Assembly (NCBI RefSeq): GCF_900631615.1
Contig: NZ_LR131273.1
Coordinates: 806,001 to 870,000 of the forward strand
Direction: 5' to 3'
Source of the DNA: Tsukamurella paurometabola
GTDB lineage: Bacteria; Actinomycetota; Actinomycetes; Mycobacteriales; Mycobacteriaceae
Length of the DNA stretch: 64,000 bases
The notes under the pieces are model-generated. The model saw only the letters and a list, made by a program, of their open reading frames with translations, was not told the DNA's origin and made no database searches. Below are positions 1-8,916 of this stretch, piece by piece. Position 1 is the first letter of the stretch, and the number at the start of each line of letters is the position of its first letter. The position numbers and the translations under genes are program-made.

Positions 1-1602
1 CTGCGCGATGTAGTAGCGGTCCTCCTCGTCGGCCGTCATGTAGACGATCTCGTCGGTGGTCTGACCGTTCTCGACCTTGCGGTACGGCGTCTCGATGAAA
101 CCGAACGGGTTGACCCGCGCGTACACCGACAGCGAACCGATCAGGCCGATGTTGGGGCCCTCAGGGGTCTCGATCGGGCACATGCGGCCGTAGTGCGACG
201 GGTGGACGTCGCGGACCTCGAGGCCGGCGCGCTCACGCGACAGGCCGCCGGGGCCGAGCGCCGAGAGGCGACGCTTGTGCGTCAGGCCCGACAGCGGGTT
301 GTTCTGGTCCATGAACTGCGACAGCTGCGAGGTGCCGAAGAACTCCTTGATCGCCGCCGAGACCGGGCGGATGTTGATCAGGGTCTGCGGGGTGATCGCC
401 TCGACGTCCTGCGTGGTCATGCGCTCGCGGACGACGCGCTCCATGCGGGACAGGCCCACGCGGAGCTGGTTCTGGATCAGCTCGCCGACGGTGCGCAGGC
501 GACGGTTGCCGAAGTGGTCGATGTCGTCGACCTCGACGGGCACCTCCTCGCCGCCCGGGACGGTCATGTAGGTCAGCTGCTCCGACGGTGCCTCGTGCAG
601 GCGCACGAGGTACTCGATCGTCGCGACGATGTCCTCCTCGGTGAGCACCAGCGGCTGCGTGCCGTCGGAGTTCGCCGGGAGACCGAGCTTCTTGTTCAGC
701 TTGTACCGGCCGACGCGGGCCAGGTCGTAGCGCTTCTCCTTGAAGAACAGGTTCTCCAGCAGGGTCTGCGCCGACTCCTTCGTGGGCGGCTCGCCCGGGC
801 GCAGCTTGCGGTAGATGTCGAGCAGCGCCTCGTCGGTGCCGGCGGTGTTGTCCTTCTCCAGGGTGGACCGCATGATCTCCGAGAAGCCGAAGCGCTCGAG
901 GATCTGCTCGCTGGTCCAACCGAGGGCCTTGAGCAGCACGGTGACGGGCTGGCGACGCTTGCGGTCGATGCGGACGCCGACGGTGTCGCGCTTGTCCACG
1001 TCGAACTCGAGCCACGCGCCGCGGGCCGGGATGACCTTCACGCTGTGCAGCGGCTTCTCGGTCGACTTGTCGATGGTCTCGTCGAAGTACACGCCCGGGC
1101 TACGGACGAGCTGCGAGACGACGACGCGCTCGGTGCCGTTGATGATGAACGTGCCCTTGTCCGTCATCATGGGGAAATCGCCCATGAAGACGGTCTGCGA
1201 CTTGATCTCGCCGGTGTTGTTGTTGATGAACTCGGCGGTGACGAACAGCGGCGCCGCGTACGTCATGTCCTTGTCCTTGCACTCCTCGATCGAGGCCTTG
1301 ACCTCGTCGAAGCGCGGATCGGAGAAGGAGAGAGACATCGAGCCCGAGAAGTCCTCGATGGGCGACAGCTCAGCGAGGATGTCCTCCAGACCGCCGGTGG
1401 GCTGTGCCTCGCCGCGCGCGGCGGCCTTCTCCCGCCAAGCGGGCGTACCGACGAGCCACTCGAACGAGTCGATCTGCAGGTCGAGCAGGCCCGGCACGGG
1501 AAGGGGCTCGGAGATCTTCGCGAACGACACACGCTTGGGCGCTCCGGGCACCACGGCGTCGTTCTGATCGTTCTGAGTCTGGCTGGAGACGGAGACTGCC
1601 AA
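1..1602 (-). CDS. rpoB: RNA polymerase beta subunit, N-terminal part (runs off window)
   Basis: This is the first 534 residues of the RNA polymerase beta subunit, part of the catalytic core of transcription; the rest lies beyond base 1. The protein carries the actinobacterial beta signatures VSFAKI near the N-terminus, [19 protein letters not shown], and the rifampicin region (about residues 420-450). There the usual resistance positions are wild type: Asp432, His442 and Ser447 (E. coli 516, 526, 531). The start is a TTG at 1600-1602, preceded by AGAGGA eight bases upstream; a TTG start is also what I recall for mycobacterial rpoB. The frame stays open to base 1. The long upstream gap suggests it has its own promoter. 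rpoC is expected just outside the window. Confidence 0.97.
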   Translation of the reverse strand, partial: MAVSVSSQTQNDQNDAVVPGAPKRVSFAKISEPLPVPGLLDLQIDSFEWLVGTPAWREKAAARGEAQPTGGLEDILAELSPIEDFSGSMSLSFSDPRFDEVKASIEECKDKDMTYAAPLFVTAEFINNNTGEIKSQTVFMGDFPMMTDKGTFIINGTERVVVSQLVRSPGVYFDETIDKSTEKPLHSVKVIPARGAWLEFDVDKRDTVGVRIDRKRRQPVTVLLKALGWTSEQILERFGFSEIMRSTLEKDNTAGTDEALLDIYRKLRPGEPPTKESAQTLLENLFFKEKRYDLARVGRYKLNKKLGLPANSDGTQPLVLTEEDIVATIEYLVRLHEAPSEQLTYMTVPGGEEVPVEVDDIDHFGNRRLRTVGELIQNQLRVGLSRMERVVRERMTTQDVEAITPQTLINIRPVSAAIKEFFGTSQLSQFMDQNNPLSGLTHKRRLSALGPGGLSRERAGLEVRDVHPSHYGRMCPIETPEGPNIGLIGSLSVYARVNPFGFIETPYRKVENGQTTDEIVYMTADEEDRYYIAQ

Positions 1603-2014
1603 GATGCGTCCTCTGCTGTGACTAGTAACGTTGCCAAAACTGTGCTGACGGCAACCCGCAGAGTACGGCCCCTACGAAGGGCGAATATTCAGATGGGCAG
1701 GAGGCAGCCAGCGCAACGTCCAACATTAACAGAGGAATGACCGCCCCGCAAGGGGCAGTCCAGACTAAGCCCCACCGGGCTCGCGCGCAAGCATGACGCG
1801 CGCCGTTCTTCGAACACCGGCATCGTCGGTCGGCCCTGCCGTAGCCCCGGCCGCGGGCTGGCTGCCGTGCGGACCGAAGGCACCCGAGGATGCTCTCACG
1901 TGGACACGAGCACATCGCGTCCTGCCGATAACTCTGACCCGAATCCGCGCGAACGTCAAGCGAAAGCGCCGATTTCCTTCGAATATCGGAGACGACTCAC
2001 CCGCGGAGACGACG
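1603..2014 (-). promoter_or_regulatory. rpoB upstream/leader region
   Basis: About 410 bases without a convincing gene, between the mkl terminator and the rpoB start. Read on the minus strand it ends with AGAGGA before the TTG start. The part nearest rpoB (about 1620-1740) is less GC-rich than its surroundings and includes an AT-rich patch at 1721-1730 (GTTAATGTTG on the minus strand) that could hold a -10 element. I cannot place the start of transcription. Confidence 0.45.
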
Positions 2015-2047
2015 ACACCGGCCCGGGAATGGTTCCCGGGCCGGTGT
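2015..2047 (-). terminator. Hairpin terminator of mkl
   Basis: Perfect inverted repeat: ACCGGCCCGGGAA at 2017-2029 and its complement at 2033-2045, loop TGG, extended by two more pairs at the base. It lies 25 bases past the mkl stop. There is no T-tract, as is common in high-GC actinobacteria. Confidence 0.85.
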
Positions 2048-2071
2048 TCGGTCAGTGTGACGACGGTGCGG

Positions 2072-3238
2072 TCAGCGCCCGTCCTCCACCTTCGGCAGGT
2101 GATCGGTGGGATTCTCGTCCGCCTGCGTGACCTCGTAGGCCGACGTCGGGGACTCGTCGCCCGCGTACTCCTTCTGGATCGAGACGGGAGCCGTCTCCGG
2201 GGCCTGCTGGTACTGCTGCTGCGCAGCGACCGCCGGCGCGGTGGTGGCGTAGTCCGCCGGATCGTCGCCGAGGTCCTTGCGGATGGCGATCTGCGCCTTC
2301 TCCGGCAGCGTCGGGAGGATCTGGCGGACGCGGGCCTTGCGCCGCTGCTCCCCCTTGCGGGGCGGCATGCCGGGCGTGGGCTGCATCTGCGGCGCGATCT
2401 CGTCCGGAACGTCGACGCCACCGTCGGAGTGGCCCGCGGCGACGCGTGCCATCTCGGCCTCCATCTGCGCCGAGTCCTTCTCCTCCGACATACCGATCGG
2501 GCCGATCATCGAGCCCGAGAGGAACTGCTTGACCACCGGCTCCTCGGAGGTGAGGAGCACCTCGCGGGGGCCGAACATGACGAGGTGCTTGAGGAAGAGC
2601 ATGCCCATGTTGTCGGGCACCGTGCGGGCGATGTTGATGTTGTGCGAGACGATCAGCGTGGTGCAGTCGATCTGCGCGTTGATGTCCATCAGCAGCTGGC
2701 TGGTGTAGGTGGTACGCACGGGGTCGAGACCGGAGTCCGGCTCGTCGACGAGCATGATCTGCGGGTCCATCACGAGGGCGCGGGCCAGGCCGGCGCGCTT
2801 ACGCATACCGCCGGAGATCTCACCGGGGAGCTTGTCCTCCGCGCCAATCAGACCGACCATCTCGAGCTTCTCCATCGTGATCTGACGGATCTCGCTCTCC
2901 TTCTTCTTCGTGTGCTCACGAAGCGGGAAGGCCGTGTTGTCGTACAGGTTCATCGAGCCGAACAGGGCGCCGTCCTGGAACAGCACGCCGAACATCTTGC
3001 GGATCTCGTACAGCTCCGACGACGTACAGGTGAGGATGTCGGTGCCGTCGATGATGATCTCGCCCTCCTCGGGGCGCAGCAGACCGATCAGCGACTTCAG
3101 GAACACCGACTTGCCGGTACCCGACGGGCCGAGCAGAACCGAGACCTCGCCGGCGGGCAGGGTCAGCGAGACGTCGGACCAGATGTTCTGGGACCCGAAC
3201 GACTTCGTCAGGTTCTTGGTAGTTACTTCGACACCCAC
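2072..3238 (-). CDS. mkl: ABC transporter ATPase, Mkl/MceG type
   Basis: ATP-binding subunit that in mycobacteria powers the Mce lipid importers (MlaF/MceG family); the matching permeases and Mce proteins are not in this window. In the 388-residue protein I see Walker A GPSGTGKS (residues 37-44), the ABC signature ISGGMRKR near 141 and Walker B LVDEPDSGLD near 165. A C-terminal extension of roughly 130 residues is typical of the actinobacterial Mkl subgroup. I chose the GTG at 3238 because AAAGG sits nine bases upstream and it directly precedes the conserved VEVTTKNLTKSFG; ATG at 3265 is a longer alternative. The position between rpoB and rplL matches mycobacterial gene order as I recall it. 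Confidence 0.93.
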   Translation of the reverse strand: MGVEVTTKNLTKSFGSQNIWSDVSLTLPAGEVSVLLGPSGTGKSVFLKSLIGLLRPEEGEIIIDGTDILTCTSSELYEIRKMFGVLFQDGALFGSMNLYDNTAFPLREHTKKKESEIRQITMEKLEMVGLIGAEDKLPGEISGGMRKRAGLARALVMDPQIMLVDEPDSGLDPVRTTYTSQLLMDINAQIDCTTLIVSHNINIARTVPDNMGMLFLKHLVMFGPREVLLTSEEPVVKQFLSGSMIGPIGMSEEKDSAQMEAEMARVAAGHSDGGVDVPDEIAPQMQPTPGMPPRKGEQRRKARVRQILPTLPEKAQIAIRKDLGDDPADYATTAPAVAAQQQYQQAPETAPVSIQKEYAGDESPTSAYEVTQADENPTDHLPKVEDGR

Positions 3239-3371
3239 TGTCGGAGACCTTTCGTCGCACTCCATGGTGTGGCTCGCGCCACAGACCGCTGGGAGCACAG
3301 TACCCCAGTACCCGCTGGTGGCGGTACCGGACCTGTTCTATTCGGACCCGGTGGCACCGTCGCAGAACGAG

Positions 3372-3404
3372 AACCGCCCCGTCGCACGGGGCGACGGGGC
3401 GGTT
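3372..3404 (-). terminator. Hairpin terminator of rplJ-rplL
   Basis: Fourteen-base perfect stem (AACCGCCCCGTCGC at 3372-3385 with its complement at 3391-3404) and a five-base loop, starting 26 bases past the rplL stop. Confidence 0.85.
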
Positions 3405-3430
3405 GACAGCACTGACGTGCGGTTCGGCTA

Positions 3431-3826
3431 TTACTTGACCGAAACCGAAGCGCCGGCCTCCTCGAGCTTGGCCTTGGCGGCGTCGGCGGCCTCCTTGTCG
3501 ACCTTCTCCAGGATCGGCTTGGGGGCGCCCTCGACGAGGTCCTTCGCCTCCTTCAGGCCGAGGCCCGAAACCAGCTCGCGGACGACCTTGATGACCTGGA
3601 TCTTCTTGTCGCCGGCACCCTCGAGGATGACGTCGAACTCGTCCTGGTCGGCAGCCGCGCCGGCGTCGCCGCCGGCAGCCGGGGCAGCACCGGCAGCCGC
3701 GACGGCGACCGGAGCAGCAGCGGTGACCTCGAAGGTCTCCTCGAAAGCCTTCACGAACTCGCTGAGCTCGAGCAGGGTCAGCTCCTTGAAAGCATCAAGC
3801 AGCTCGTCGGTGGTGAGCTTCGCCAT
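3431..3826 (-). CDS. rplL: 50S ribosomal protein L7/L12
   Basis: Stalk protein of the large ribosomal subunit that recruits translation GTPases. The 131-residue sequence has the N-terminal dimerisation part ([21 protein letters not shown]), an Ala/Gly hinge around residues 35-57 and the conserved C-terminal domain ([26 protein letters not shown]). ATG at 3826 follows GGAAGGA at good distance; a longer in-frame extension upstream is not needed. It follows rplJ after 99 bases and is followed by a strong terminator, the usual rplJL operon. Confidence 0.97.
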   Translation of the reverse strand: MAKLTTDELLDAFKELTLLELSEFVKAFEETFEVTAAAPVAVAAAGAAPAAGGDAGAAADQDEFDVILEGAGDKKIQVIKVVRELVSGLGLKEAKDLVEGAPKPILEKVDKEAADAAKAKLEEAGASVSVK

Positions 3827-3925
3827 GGTGGCGTCCTTCCGTTCAGTCTTGCTCGCTGATCCGCGAGGCAAGGTGGTGATGGTTCCCGCGAGCGGTGCGC
3901 GCGGGGGTTCGCTGGATCAGCGGTC

Positions 3926-4456
3926 TTACGCGGCAGCCTCGTCGGCGGCCTTCTTCTCCTGCAGCGCGGCGGCCAGGCGGGCCACCTGCGAGGCGGGAGC
4001 GTTGAACAGGCCAGCGGCCTTCGCCAAGTTGCCCTTCATGGCACCGGCGAGCTTGGCCAGGAGCACCTCGCGCGACTCGAGATCGGCGATACGCTCGACC
4101 TCGGCCACGGACAGCGCCTTGCCGTCCATGTAGCCGCCCTTGATGACCAGGGCCTTGTTGTCCTTGGCGAACTTCTTGATCGCCTTGGCGGCCTCGACCG
4201 GCTCACCCTCGATGAAGGCGATGGCGGTCGGGCCCTCGAACAGCTCGTCCAGGCCCTCGACGCCAGCATCCTTGGCGGCGAGCTTGACCAGGGTGTTCTT
4301 GGCGACGGAGTAGGTGGCACCAGCTCCGAGCGAACGACGCAGCTCGGTGATGGAACCGACCGACAGCCCGCGGTACTCGGTGACCACGGTGGCCGTGGAC
4401 TTCGAGAACTTCTCGGCGATCTCAGCGACTGCTGCGACCTTCTCGGCGTTTGCCAT
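3926..4456 (-). CDS. rplJ: 50S ribosomal protein L10
   Basis: Base of the ribosomal stalk: binds 23S rRNA and anchors L7/L12 dimers through its C-terminal helix. The protein is 176 residues, normal for actinobacteria, with the family motifs [20 protein letters not shown] and [14 protein letters not shown] near the N-terminus. ATG at 4456 is preceded by a strong GGAGG. First gene of rplJ-rplL, downstream of a roughly 200-base leader where autogenous control by the L10-L12 complex is expected from the family. Confidence 0.97.
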   Translation of the reverse strand: MANAEKVAAVAEIAEKFSKSTATVVTEYRGLSVGSITELRRSLGAGATYSVAKNTLVKLAAKDAGVEGLDELFEGPTAIAFIEGEPVEAAKAIKKFAKDNKALVIKGGYMDGKALSVAEVERIADLESREVLLAKLAGAMKGNLAKAAGLFNAPASQVARLAAALQEKKAADEAAA

Positions 4457-4695
4457 ACTTCGCCTCCTCTCTACGTGTCATCCGTCTTGGGAGGCCTTGC
4501 CCTGAAACGACGAAATCCCCGGGCGCAGGGCGCACGGGGAACCTGTAAGAATCCTCGTCCTCCTGCGTGGGTCGCCGGCTCGGGGCCGGACCTTCGATCA
4601 GGCTCGCGCCTGATGACCGACGGTCTTCGGTGGAACGATCCGGTTGTCACCGGATTCCAGGGGACCAGAGTACGCGAGCACCGGTCCGTCGCCAA
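4457..4695 (-). promoter_or_regulatory. rplJ: rplJ promoter and L10-leader candidate
   Basis: On the minus strand a promoter-like pair is visible: TTGGCG (4690-4695) and TACTCT (4667-4672), separated by exactly 17 bases. Transcription from there would give a leader of about 200 bases. The leader contains several GC stems and an ACCGAAGACC segment (about 4620-4632) resembling the conserved part of ribosomal protein L10 leaders. Promoter spacing is seen; the leader assignment is inference. Confidence 0.55.
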
Positions 4696-4746
4696 ATCGT
4701 CGTTCGACGGTGCCGTTCCACCGGGCCGGATGGTCTCCGCCACCCG

Positions 4747-4817
4747 CCGCTCCCTGCAGGGAGCGGGTGTCCCTGGCAGCCGGCTCCCCGGTGGGAGCGA
4801 AACGGCGGGGCCGGCTG
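4747..4817 (-). terminator. Two hairpins after the metallopeptidase operon
   Basis: CCGCTCCC-TGCA-GGGAGCGG at 4747-4766 and CAGCCGGC/GCCGGCTG at 4777-4784 and 4810-4817. Both lie just past the stop at 4847 and before the rplJ promoter, so they probably insulate the ribosomal operon from the upstream one. Confidence 0.6.
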
Positions 4818-4846
4818 TCCCCCACGCAGCGCCGGATCAGCCCGGG

Positions 4847-5332
4847 TCAGCCGACGGCGACGCCGGACTCGGTGTAGACGATGCGCAGGGCAAGGCCCAC
4901 CTCGGGGCCCATGACCTGCGCCGCGAGGTCGACGAAGGCGCGCGTGAACGACGGTCCGTGGGCGGCGCCGTCGGCGCCCTGTTCGGCGACGACGTGATGC
5001 GCGAGCTCGTGCAGGATCACCAGCTCGCGGAGGGCCCAGGCACCGTCGCGCCCGGCGGGGACGGCGACGACCGGACCGCCCGGGCCGCGCTCGTAGTGCG
5101 CGCCGGCGGCGCCCGCCCGGGCCCGCACCCGCACCGCGCGCGGGCCGAGCACGCGATCGGCGTAGGCCTGCACCGCGTCGACGGAGGCGAACCGCGCCTC
5201 GGGCGGCAGCGTCAGCGGCACGCCCAGCACGTCGACGGTGCGCCCCGCCCCGGCGTGCTCGAACAGGCCGCGGACCATCTCCTCCGCACGGTAGACCGCG
5301 GCCCGCTGCACGTCCCTCGCCAGCGCGGTCAC
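4847..5332 (-). CDS. Putative zinc metallopeptidase (TIGR04338-like)
   Basis: Small protein (161 residues) with a clear zinc-binding HELAHH motif at about residues 108-113, followed by HGPSFTRAFVDL, where a third ligand may lie. This matches an actinobacterial family annotated only as putative metallohydrolase; substrate unknown. No signal peptide or membrane segment, so it is probably cytoplasmic. The GTG start at 5332 shares GTGA with the stop of the upstream membrane-protein gene and is preceded by AAGGAGG, so it is the last gene of a tightly coupled four-gene operon (DUF2786 protein, two related membrane proteins, this enzyme). The association suggests a shared but unknown function. Confidence 0.85.
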   Translation of the reverse strand: MTALARDVQRAAVYRAEEMVRGLFEHAGAGRTVDVLGVPLTLPPEARFASVDAVQAYADRVLGPRAVRVRARAGAAGAHYERGPGGPVVAVPAGRDGAWALRELVILHELAHHVVAEQGADGAAHGPSFTRAFVDLAAQVMGPEVGLALRIVYTESGVAVG

Positions 5333-6234
5333 ACCTCCTTGGCGACCTTGAGCTGCGCGATCACGGCCTGCCCGACCGCCGTCAGATCGGGATAGCCGAT
5401 CGGGATGTCGACAGCCAGGTAGGTCTGCGGCGCCGACGCGACCACGATCACCGTCATCTCGTCGCCCGGAACCGTGATGTCGGACCTGCTGACCATGATC
5501 TTCGCGGTGACCTTCGCCGCGGCCACACCGTCCACCGTGATGGCTTCGGGCTTCGACAGCCCCTCGACCCGAGGCGATGCGTTCTTGAACCCCTGCCCGT
5601 CGGCGATGCACTGCATCATCCGAGTGGCGGCCTCCGCCGGCTCCACCTTCGGCTGGAAGTTGGTCTGCCCCACCTCGACGCTGGCCTGCCAGGGCTGGCC
5701 ATCTGCCAGGGATTTGATCAGGCCGGCGGCGCCGATGCTCTCGGCGTACATCGTGTACGTCTCCGCGGTCCACCCCGGCGCTGCGGACACCGGGAAGGAC
5801 AGCGGACCCGACGCGACGCGGTCGCTGATCGGGGACGCCTGGCCGGTCCCCGGAAGTCCGCACCCCGCTTGCGCCGAGGTGTCCGGCGACGCGGTGCGAT
5901 CGGCCTCGTCGGAGCCCGACCGCAGGACGAGGAAGCCGGCGGCGACCGCCACGGCGATCACGAGCACCACCGCGATCCCGATCGCGGCGTACAGGCCCGT
6001 GCGGTTCGGCTTCTGCGGCGGCTGCCCCTGGCCGGGGTACTGCCCCGGATACTGCTGACCCGGGTACTGGTAGCCCTGCTGGAACGCCTGCTGCCCGTAT
6101 CCCTGCTGGTACGGCTGCTGACCGTACGGATTCGTCTGCTGCCCGTATCCGTACTGGTAGCCGCCCTGCGCGTACGGGTCCGGCTGCGCGTACGGGTCGG
6201 GCTGCTGCCCGTTCGGATCCTGCGGGTTGCTCAT
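5329..6234 (-). CDS. Membrane-anchored protein with extracytoplasmic domain, paralogue 1
   Basis: Protein of 301 residues, function unknown. The N-terminal 90 or so residues are a low-complexity cytoplasmic tail rich in Gln, Tyr, Pro and Gly (repeats like YQQGYGQQ and YPGQQYPGQ). One membrane helix (AAIGIAVVLVIAVAVAAGFL) follows, then an exported domain with CGLPGTGQ, GPLSFPVSAAPGW and SAPQTYLAVDIPIG. The upstream gene has the same layout and motifs, and a third, secreted relative lies at 32031-32591. It overlaps its neighbours by ATGA (upstream) and GTGA (downstream), implying translational coupling. The exported domain could belong to an LpqN-like lipoprotein fold, but I cannot confirm that. 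Confidence 0.85.
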   Translation of the reverse strand: MSNPQDPNGQQPDPYAQPDPYAQGGYQYGYGQQTNPYGQQPYQQGYGQQAFQQGYQYPGQQYPGQYPGQGQPPQKPNRTGLYAAIGIAVVLVIAVAVAAGFLVLRSGSDEADRTASPDTSAQAGCGLPGTGQASPISDRVASGPLSFPVSAAPGWTAETYTMYAESIGAAGLIKSLADGQPWQASVEVGQTNFQPKVEPAEAATRMMQCIADGQGFKNASPRVEGLSKPEAITVDGVAAAKVTAKIMVSRSDITVPGDEMTVIVVASAPQTYLAVDIPIGYPDLTAVGQAVIAQLKVAKEV

Positions 6235-6965
6235 ACGTCCCTCGCCACCTTGAGCTGCTCGAAGACCTGCTGGGCCACCGCCGCGAGGGCGGTGTCCCCG
6301 ATCGGGGTGTCCGACTCGAAGTATGCCTGGGGAGCCGAGTCGATCACCACAACAGTAACCACGTCCCCGGGAATCGCGAGGCCCTCGCGGCTGACGAGGA
6401 TCCGGCCGACGACCCGCGCCGCACGCACCCCATCCACGGTCAGCGCCTCCGGCTCGGACGCACCGTCGAGCCGGGGCCGGTACGCGTCGTACCTGCTGCT
6501 CGCGACGATGCACGGGATGATGCGCCGCGCGGCCTCCGCGACCGGGACCCGCGGCGCGAAGGTCGTGAGCCCGACCTCGACGTGCGCGTCCCACGAGTGG
6601 CCGGGCACCCCGGTCCGCAATCCCGCCGCCTGCGCGCCGGGCGAGAACAGCTGGTACCGCTGCGGCGTCCACCCCGGCGCCGCGGAGACGGGGAAGGACA
6701 CCGGCCCCGAGACCACGCGGTCGGTGATCGGTGTGGTCGAGCCCGAGCCCGGCAGGCCGCACGCACTCGCCTTCCCCGACGAAGCCGCGGCGGCAGGGCC
6801 GGCCGACGTCGACGGGCCGGCGGATCCCCGCGCCAGCAGCAACGCCGCGAGCACCGCGACCAGCACGACGACGAGCACCGCTCCCCCGATCGCCCACCAC
6901 AGCCCCGCGTTCCCGCGGGCCGGTGGCGGCGGCGGGACCTGCGGAGGCGGCGGGTACGGGTTCAC
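6231..6965 (-). CDS. Membrane-anchored protein with extracytoplasmic domain, paralogue 2
   Basis: 244 residues: a short Pro-rich N-terminus (NPYPPPPQVPPPPPARG), one membrane helix (about residues 25-48), then a domain clearly related to the next gene (CGLPGSG, ITDRVVSGPVSFPVSAAPGW, SAPQAYFESDTPIGD). The GTG start at 6965 overlaps the stop of the DUF2786 gene in a GTGA. A longer reading frame to 7100 exists but would overlap the upstream gene deeply and lacks the family start. Function unknown; the tandem pair probably arose by duplication and then diverged, mainly in the cytoplasmic tail. Confidence 0.85.
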   Translation of the reverse strand: MNPYPPPPQVPPPPPARGNAGLWWAIGGAVLVVVLVAVLAALLLARGSAGPSTSAGPAAAASSGKASACGLPGSGSTTPITDRVVSGPVSFPVSAAPGWTPQRYQLFSPGAQAAGLRTGVPGHSWDAHVEVGLTTFAPRVPVAEAARRIIPCIVASSRYDAYRPRLDGASEPEALTVDGVRAARVVGRILVSREGLAIPGDVVTVVVIDSAPQAYFESDTPIGDTALAAVAQQVFEQLKVARDV

Positions 6966-7780
6966 GACGTGCCCTGCTCCAATGCCCCGCGGCTGCCGCC
7001 CACCTCCGAGTGGGCCCCCAGACGCGCGGACCGCCCCGCGCGATCGCCGGCACGGCGGGCACCGTCGGAGTACCCGGCCGAGGCGGTGGAACCGCGCCAC
7101 CGGCCCCGCGCCGTCGACTCCTCGCGGTAGAACGACGCGAGCTCGACCTCCTTGTCGCGCAGGGCGAGCGCGGTACCCGGTTCATCCCGCTCGGTGGCCT
7201 GCGCGGTGGCCTCGGCCCGCGCCTCGGCGAGCCGCGCCCCGATGCGCGCTGCGAACGCCGACTGGAAGTTGATCCGGGCGGTGACCGCCGCCACCGGCTT
7301 CGTCTCCACCCAGCGGCGCCGGGTCCGCCGGTCCTCGTAGAGCTGTTGCACCGTCTCCGACTTGTAGGCGCCGGACCGCAGGTAGGCGTCCGACGCGCGG
7401 ACCATCTGGATCACCAGGGAGGCGTACAACGCCTCGCACGCGTCGACGTCCTCCGCGAAGCCGTAGGCGAAGACGAAGGTGGAGTTGGAGGCCACGTCGC
7501 ACCGCACGTCGTTGGACTGCGCGATGGCGACGAACAGCTCGACGAAGGTGCGCAGGCCGCGCCGGCCCGCCTCCCCGATCCGGACGGTCCGCTGCTCGGG
7601 CACCGCGCGGGCCCGCTCGGCGCCGCGCTGGTGCGCGCGGGCGACGGCGAGGTCGATCGACGCGGCCGTGGCGAGCCGCTGCGCCGCCTCCGTGAACGTG
7701 GCCGCCTCGTGCTCGTTGTCGGTGCCCTCCGCCTGCCGCAGCAGGGCCCCGATGCGGGCGAGCAGCCTGTCGTCGTCCAT
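6962..7780 (-). CDS. DUF2786 domain protein
   Basis: First gene of the four-gene operon, 272 residues. Residues 1-45 (LLARIGALLRQAEGTDNEHEAATF.EAAQRLATAASI) match the DUF2786 pattern; the remainder is helical and charged and ends in a basic, low-complexity tail. Role unknown. ATG at 7780 fits the family start; GTG at 7810 is a longer alternative with a weak GGAAA before it. The stop overlaps the next gene by four bases. No signal peptide or membrane segment. Confidence 0.8.
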   Translation of the reverse strand: MDDDRLLARIGALLRQAEGTDNEHEAATFTEAAQRLATAASIDLAVARAHQRGAERARAVPEQRTVRIGEAGRRGLRTFVELFVAIAQSNDVRCDVASNSTFVFAYGFAEDVDACEALYASLVIQMVRASDAYLRSGAYKSETVQQLYEDRRTRRRWVETKPVAAVTARINFQSAFAARIGARLAEARAEATAQATERDEPGTALALRDKEVELASFYREESTARGRWRGSTASAGYSDGARRAGDRAGRSARLGAHSEVGGSRGALEQGTS

Positions 7781-7939
7781 GGGGGCGAGACTACCGGCGC
7801 CGACCGACACGTTTCCGCGCCCGGCACCACGGGCTGCGCGGTCGTTCCGCGGCGGTCCAAGCGAACGCCAAGCGGATCACCGGGCCCCGCGCCCTACCGT
7901 CGATGCCAGTTCCCCGGAACCACGTCGAAGGAGGCGTCC

Positions 7940-8368
7940 GTGTCGGTTCCCCCGCCCGCACCCGGTGCGTACCAGCAGTACCCGCACTACCCGCACTACC
8001 CGCAGCCCGCTCGGGCGTTCGTGCCCCGCGGAGGATTCCCCCACCCCTACGGCCGGTCGTACGCCCCGACCCCACCCCGGGCGGCGTACCCCACCCGCGA
8101 TCCCGGAACGATGACCGCGATCGCCGGCCTGGTGTTGTTCTTCCTCATCACGCTGCCGATCTACGTGCTCGGCACGGTGGCCGAGCTGAGTCCCCTGCTC
8201 TACCTGTCGGCGACGACATCGACGCTGTTCGTCGCGGTGCACTCCTTCACCCTCTCGAAGCGGCACGGGCACACCAACGTGATCGCCATCATCACCATGG
8301 TCCTGTGCACGATGCTCCTGATGACCGCGCTCGTGTCCACCCTCCTCCGGCTCCTGCTGATCCTCTGA
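7940..8368 (+). CDS. Small Pro/Tyr-rich membrane protein
   Basis: 142 residues, function unknown. The N-terminal 60 residues are rich in Pro and Tyr (PHYPHYPQP), followed by three hydrophobic stretches (about 65-85, 88-105 and 115-140). GTG at 7940 has AAGGAGG five bases upstream; the longer open frame upstream is antisense to the DUF2786 gene and has no such site. Divergent from the DUF2786 operon and followed by another small membrane protein. Confidence 0.8.
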   Translation: MSVPPPAPGAYQQYPHYPHYPQPARAFVPRGGFPHPYGRSYAPTPPRAAYPTRDPGTMTAIAGLVLFFLITLPIYVLGTVAELSPLLYLSATTSTLFVAVHSFTLSKRHGHTNVIAIITMVLCTMLLMTALVSTLLRLLLIL

Positions 8369-8454
8369 GCCCGGTCCGCAGCACACCGCCCGTCTCCGCG
8401 CTCGGCTACGCTTGGCGCACACCGATCTCCGCAGTGACAAAGGGAGCGTTCACG

Positions 8455-8841
8455 ATGTCGACGCCCAACGATCCGTCCGGATACGACCCGTACGGTTACG
8501 ACCCGTACGGGCAGCCACCGTCGTACCCCGCCCAGCCCTACCCGGGCGCCCACCAGCCCTACCCCGGCTACCCGCCGCCCCAGCAGCTGCAGGACCCGGA
8601 CCAGGCGATGGGCATCGTCGGGCTCGTCCTGTCGGTCCTGGGCTGCTACCCCGTGGGCCTGATCGTGAGCTGGATCGCGCACCGGCAGTCGCGGGACCGC
8701 GGGTACAAGAACACCCTGGCCACGGTGGGCATGGTCATCGGCGGCGTCTTCACGGGGCTCACGCTGCTCGCGCTCCTGGCGTACGGCGCCATGCTGCTGT
8801 TCTTCTTCGCCGTCGCGTCGTCGGGCAGCTCGCTGCTCTGA
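8455..8841 (+). CDS. DUF4190-like membrane protein
   Basis: 128 residues with a Tyr/Pro/Gly tail (GYDPYGYDPYGQPPSYP) and two membrane helices, the first with the pattern AMGIVGLVLSVLGC typical of DUF4190 proteins. Function unknown. ATG at 8455 follows AAAGGGAG. It probably shares a transcript with the preceding small membrane protein, although an 86-base gap leaves room for its own promoter. A strong hairpin follows. Confidence 0.8.
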   Translation: MSTPNDPSGYDPYGYDPYGQPPSYPAQPYPGAHQPYPGYPPPQQLQDPDQAMGIVGLVLSVLGCYPVGLIVSWIAHRQSRDRGYKNTLATVGMVIGGVFTGLTLLALLAYGAMLLFFFAVASSGSSLL

Positions 8842-8853
8842 CCCCGGGCACGA

Positions 8854-8891
8854 CGAAGCCCCCGACCTCCTCGCGGAGATCGGGGGCTTCG
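8854..8891. terminator. Bidirectional terminator between DUF4190 gene and rplA
   Basis: Perfect 12-base stem CGAAGCCCCCGA / TCGGGGGCTTCG with a further CTCC/GGAG pairing inside. It lies between two convergent genes (stops at 8841 and 8917) and can serve both. Confidence 0.88.
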
Positions 8892-8916
8892 TGGTTCAGA
8901 CCCTGATGAGGGAGGC

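Noticed and set aside
193-1740. 515-residue open frame opposite rpoB
   Set aside because: Antisense to a certain gene; long opposite-strand frames are expected at this GC content. The protein is Arg/Asp/Leu low-complexity with no family motif.
3239-3298. Longer N-terminus of mkl from codons upstream to 3298
   Set aside because: Would place the start before the ribosome-binding site of the GTG at 3238 and adds residues not typical of the family.
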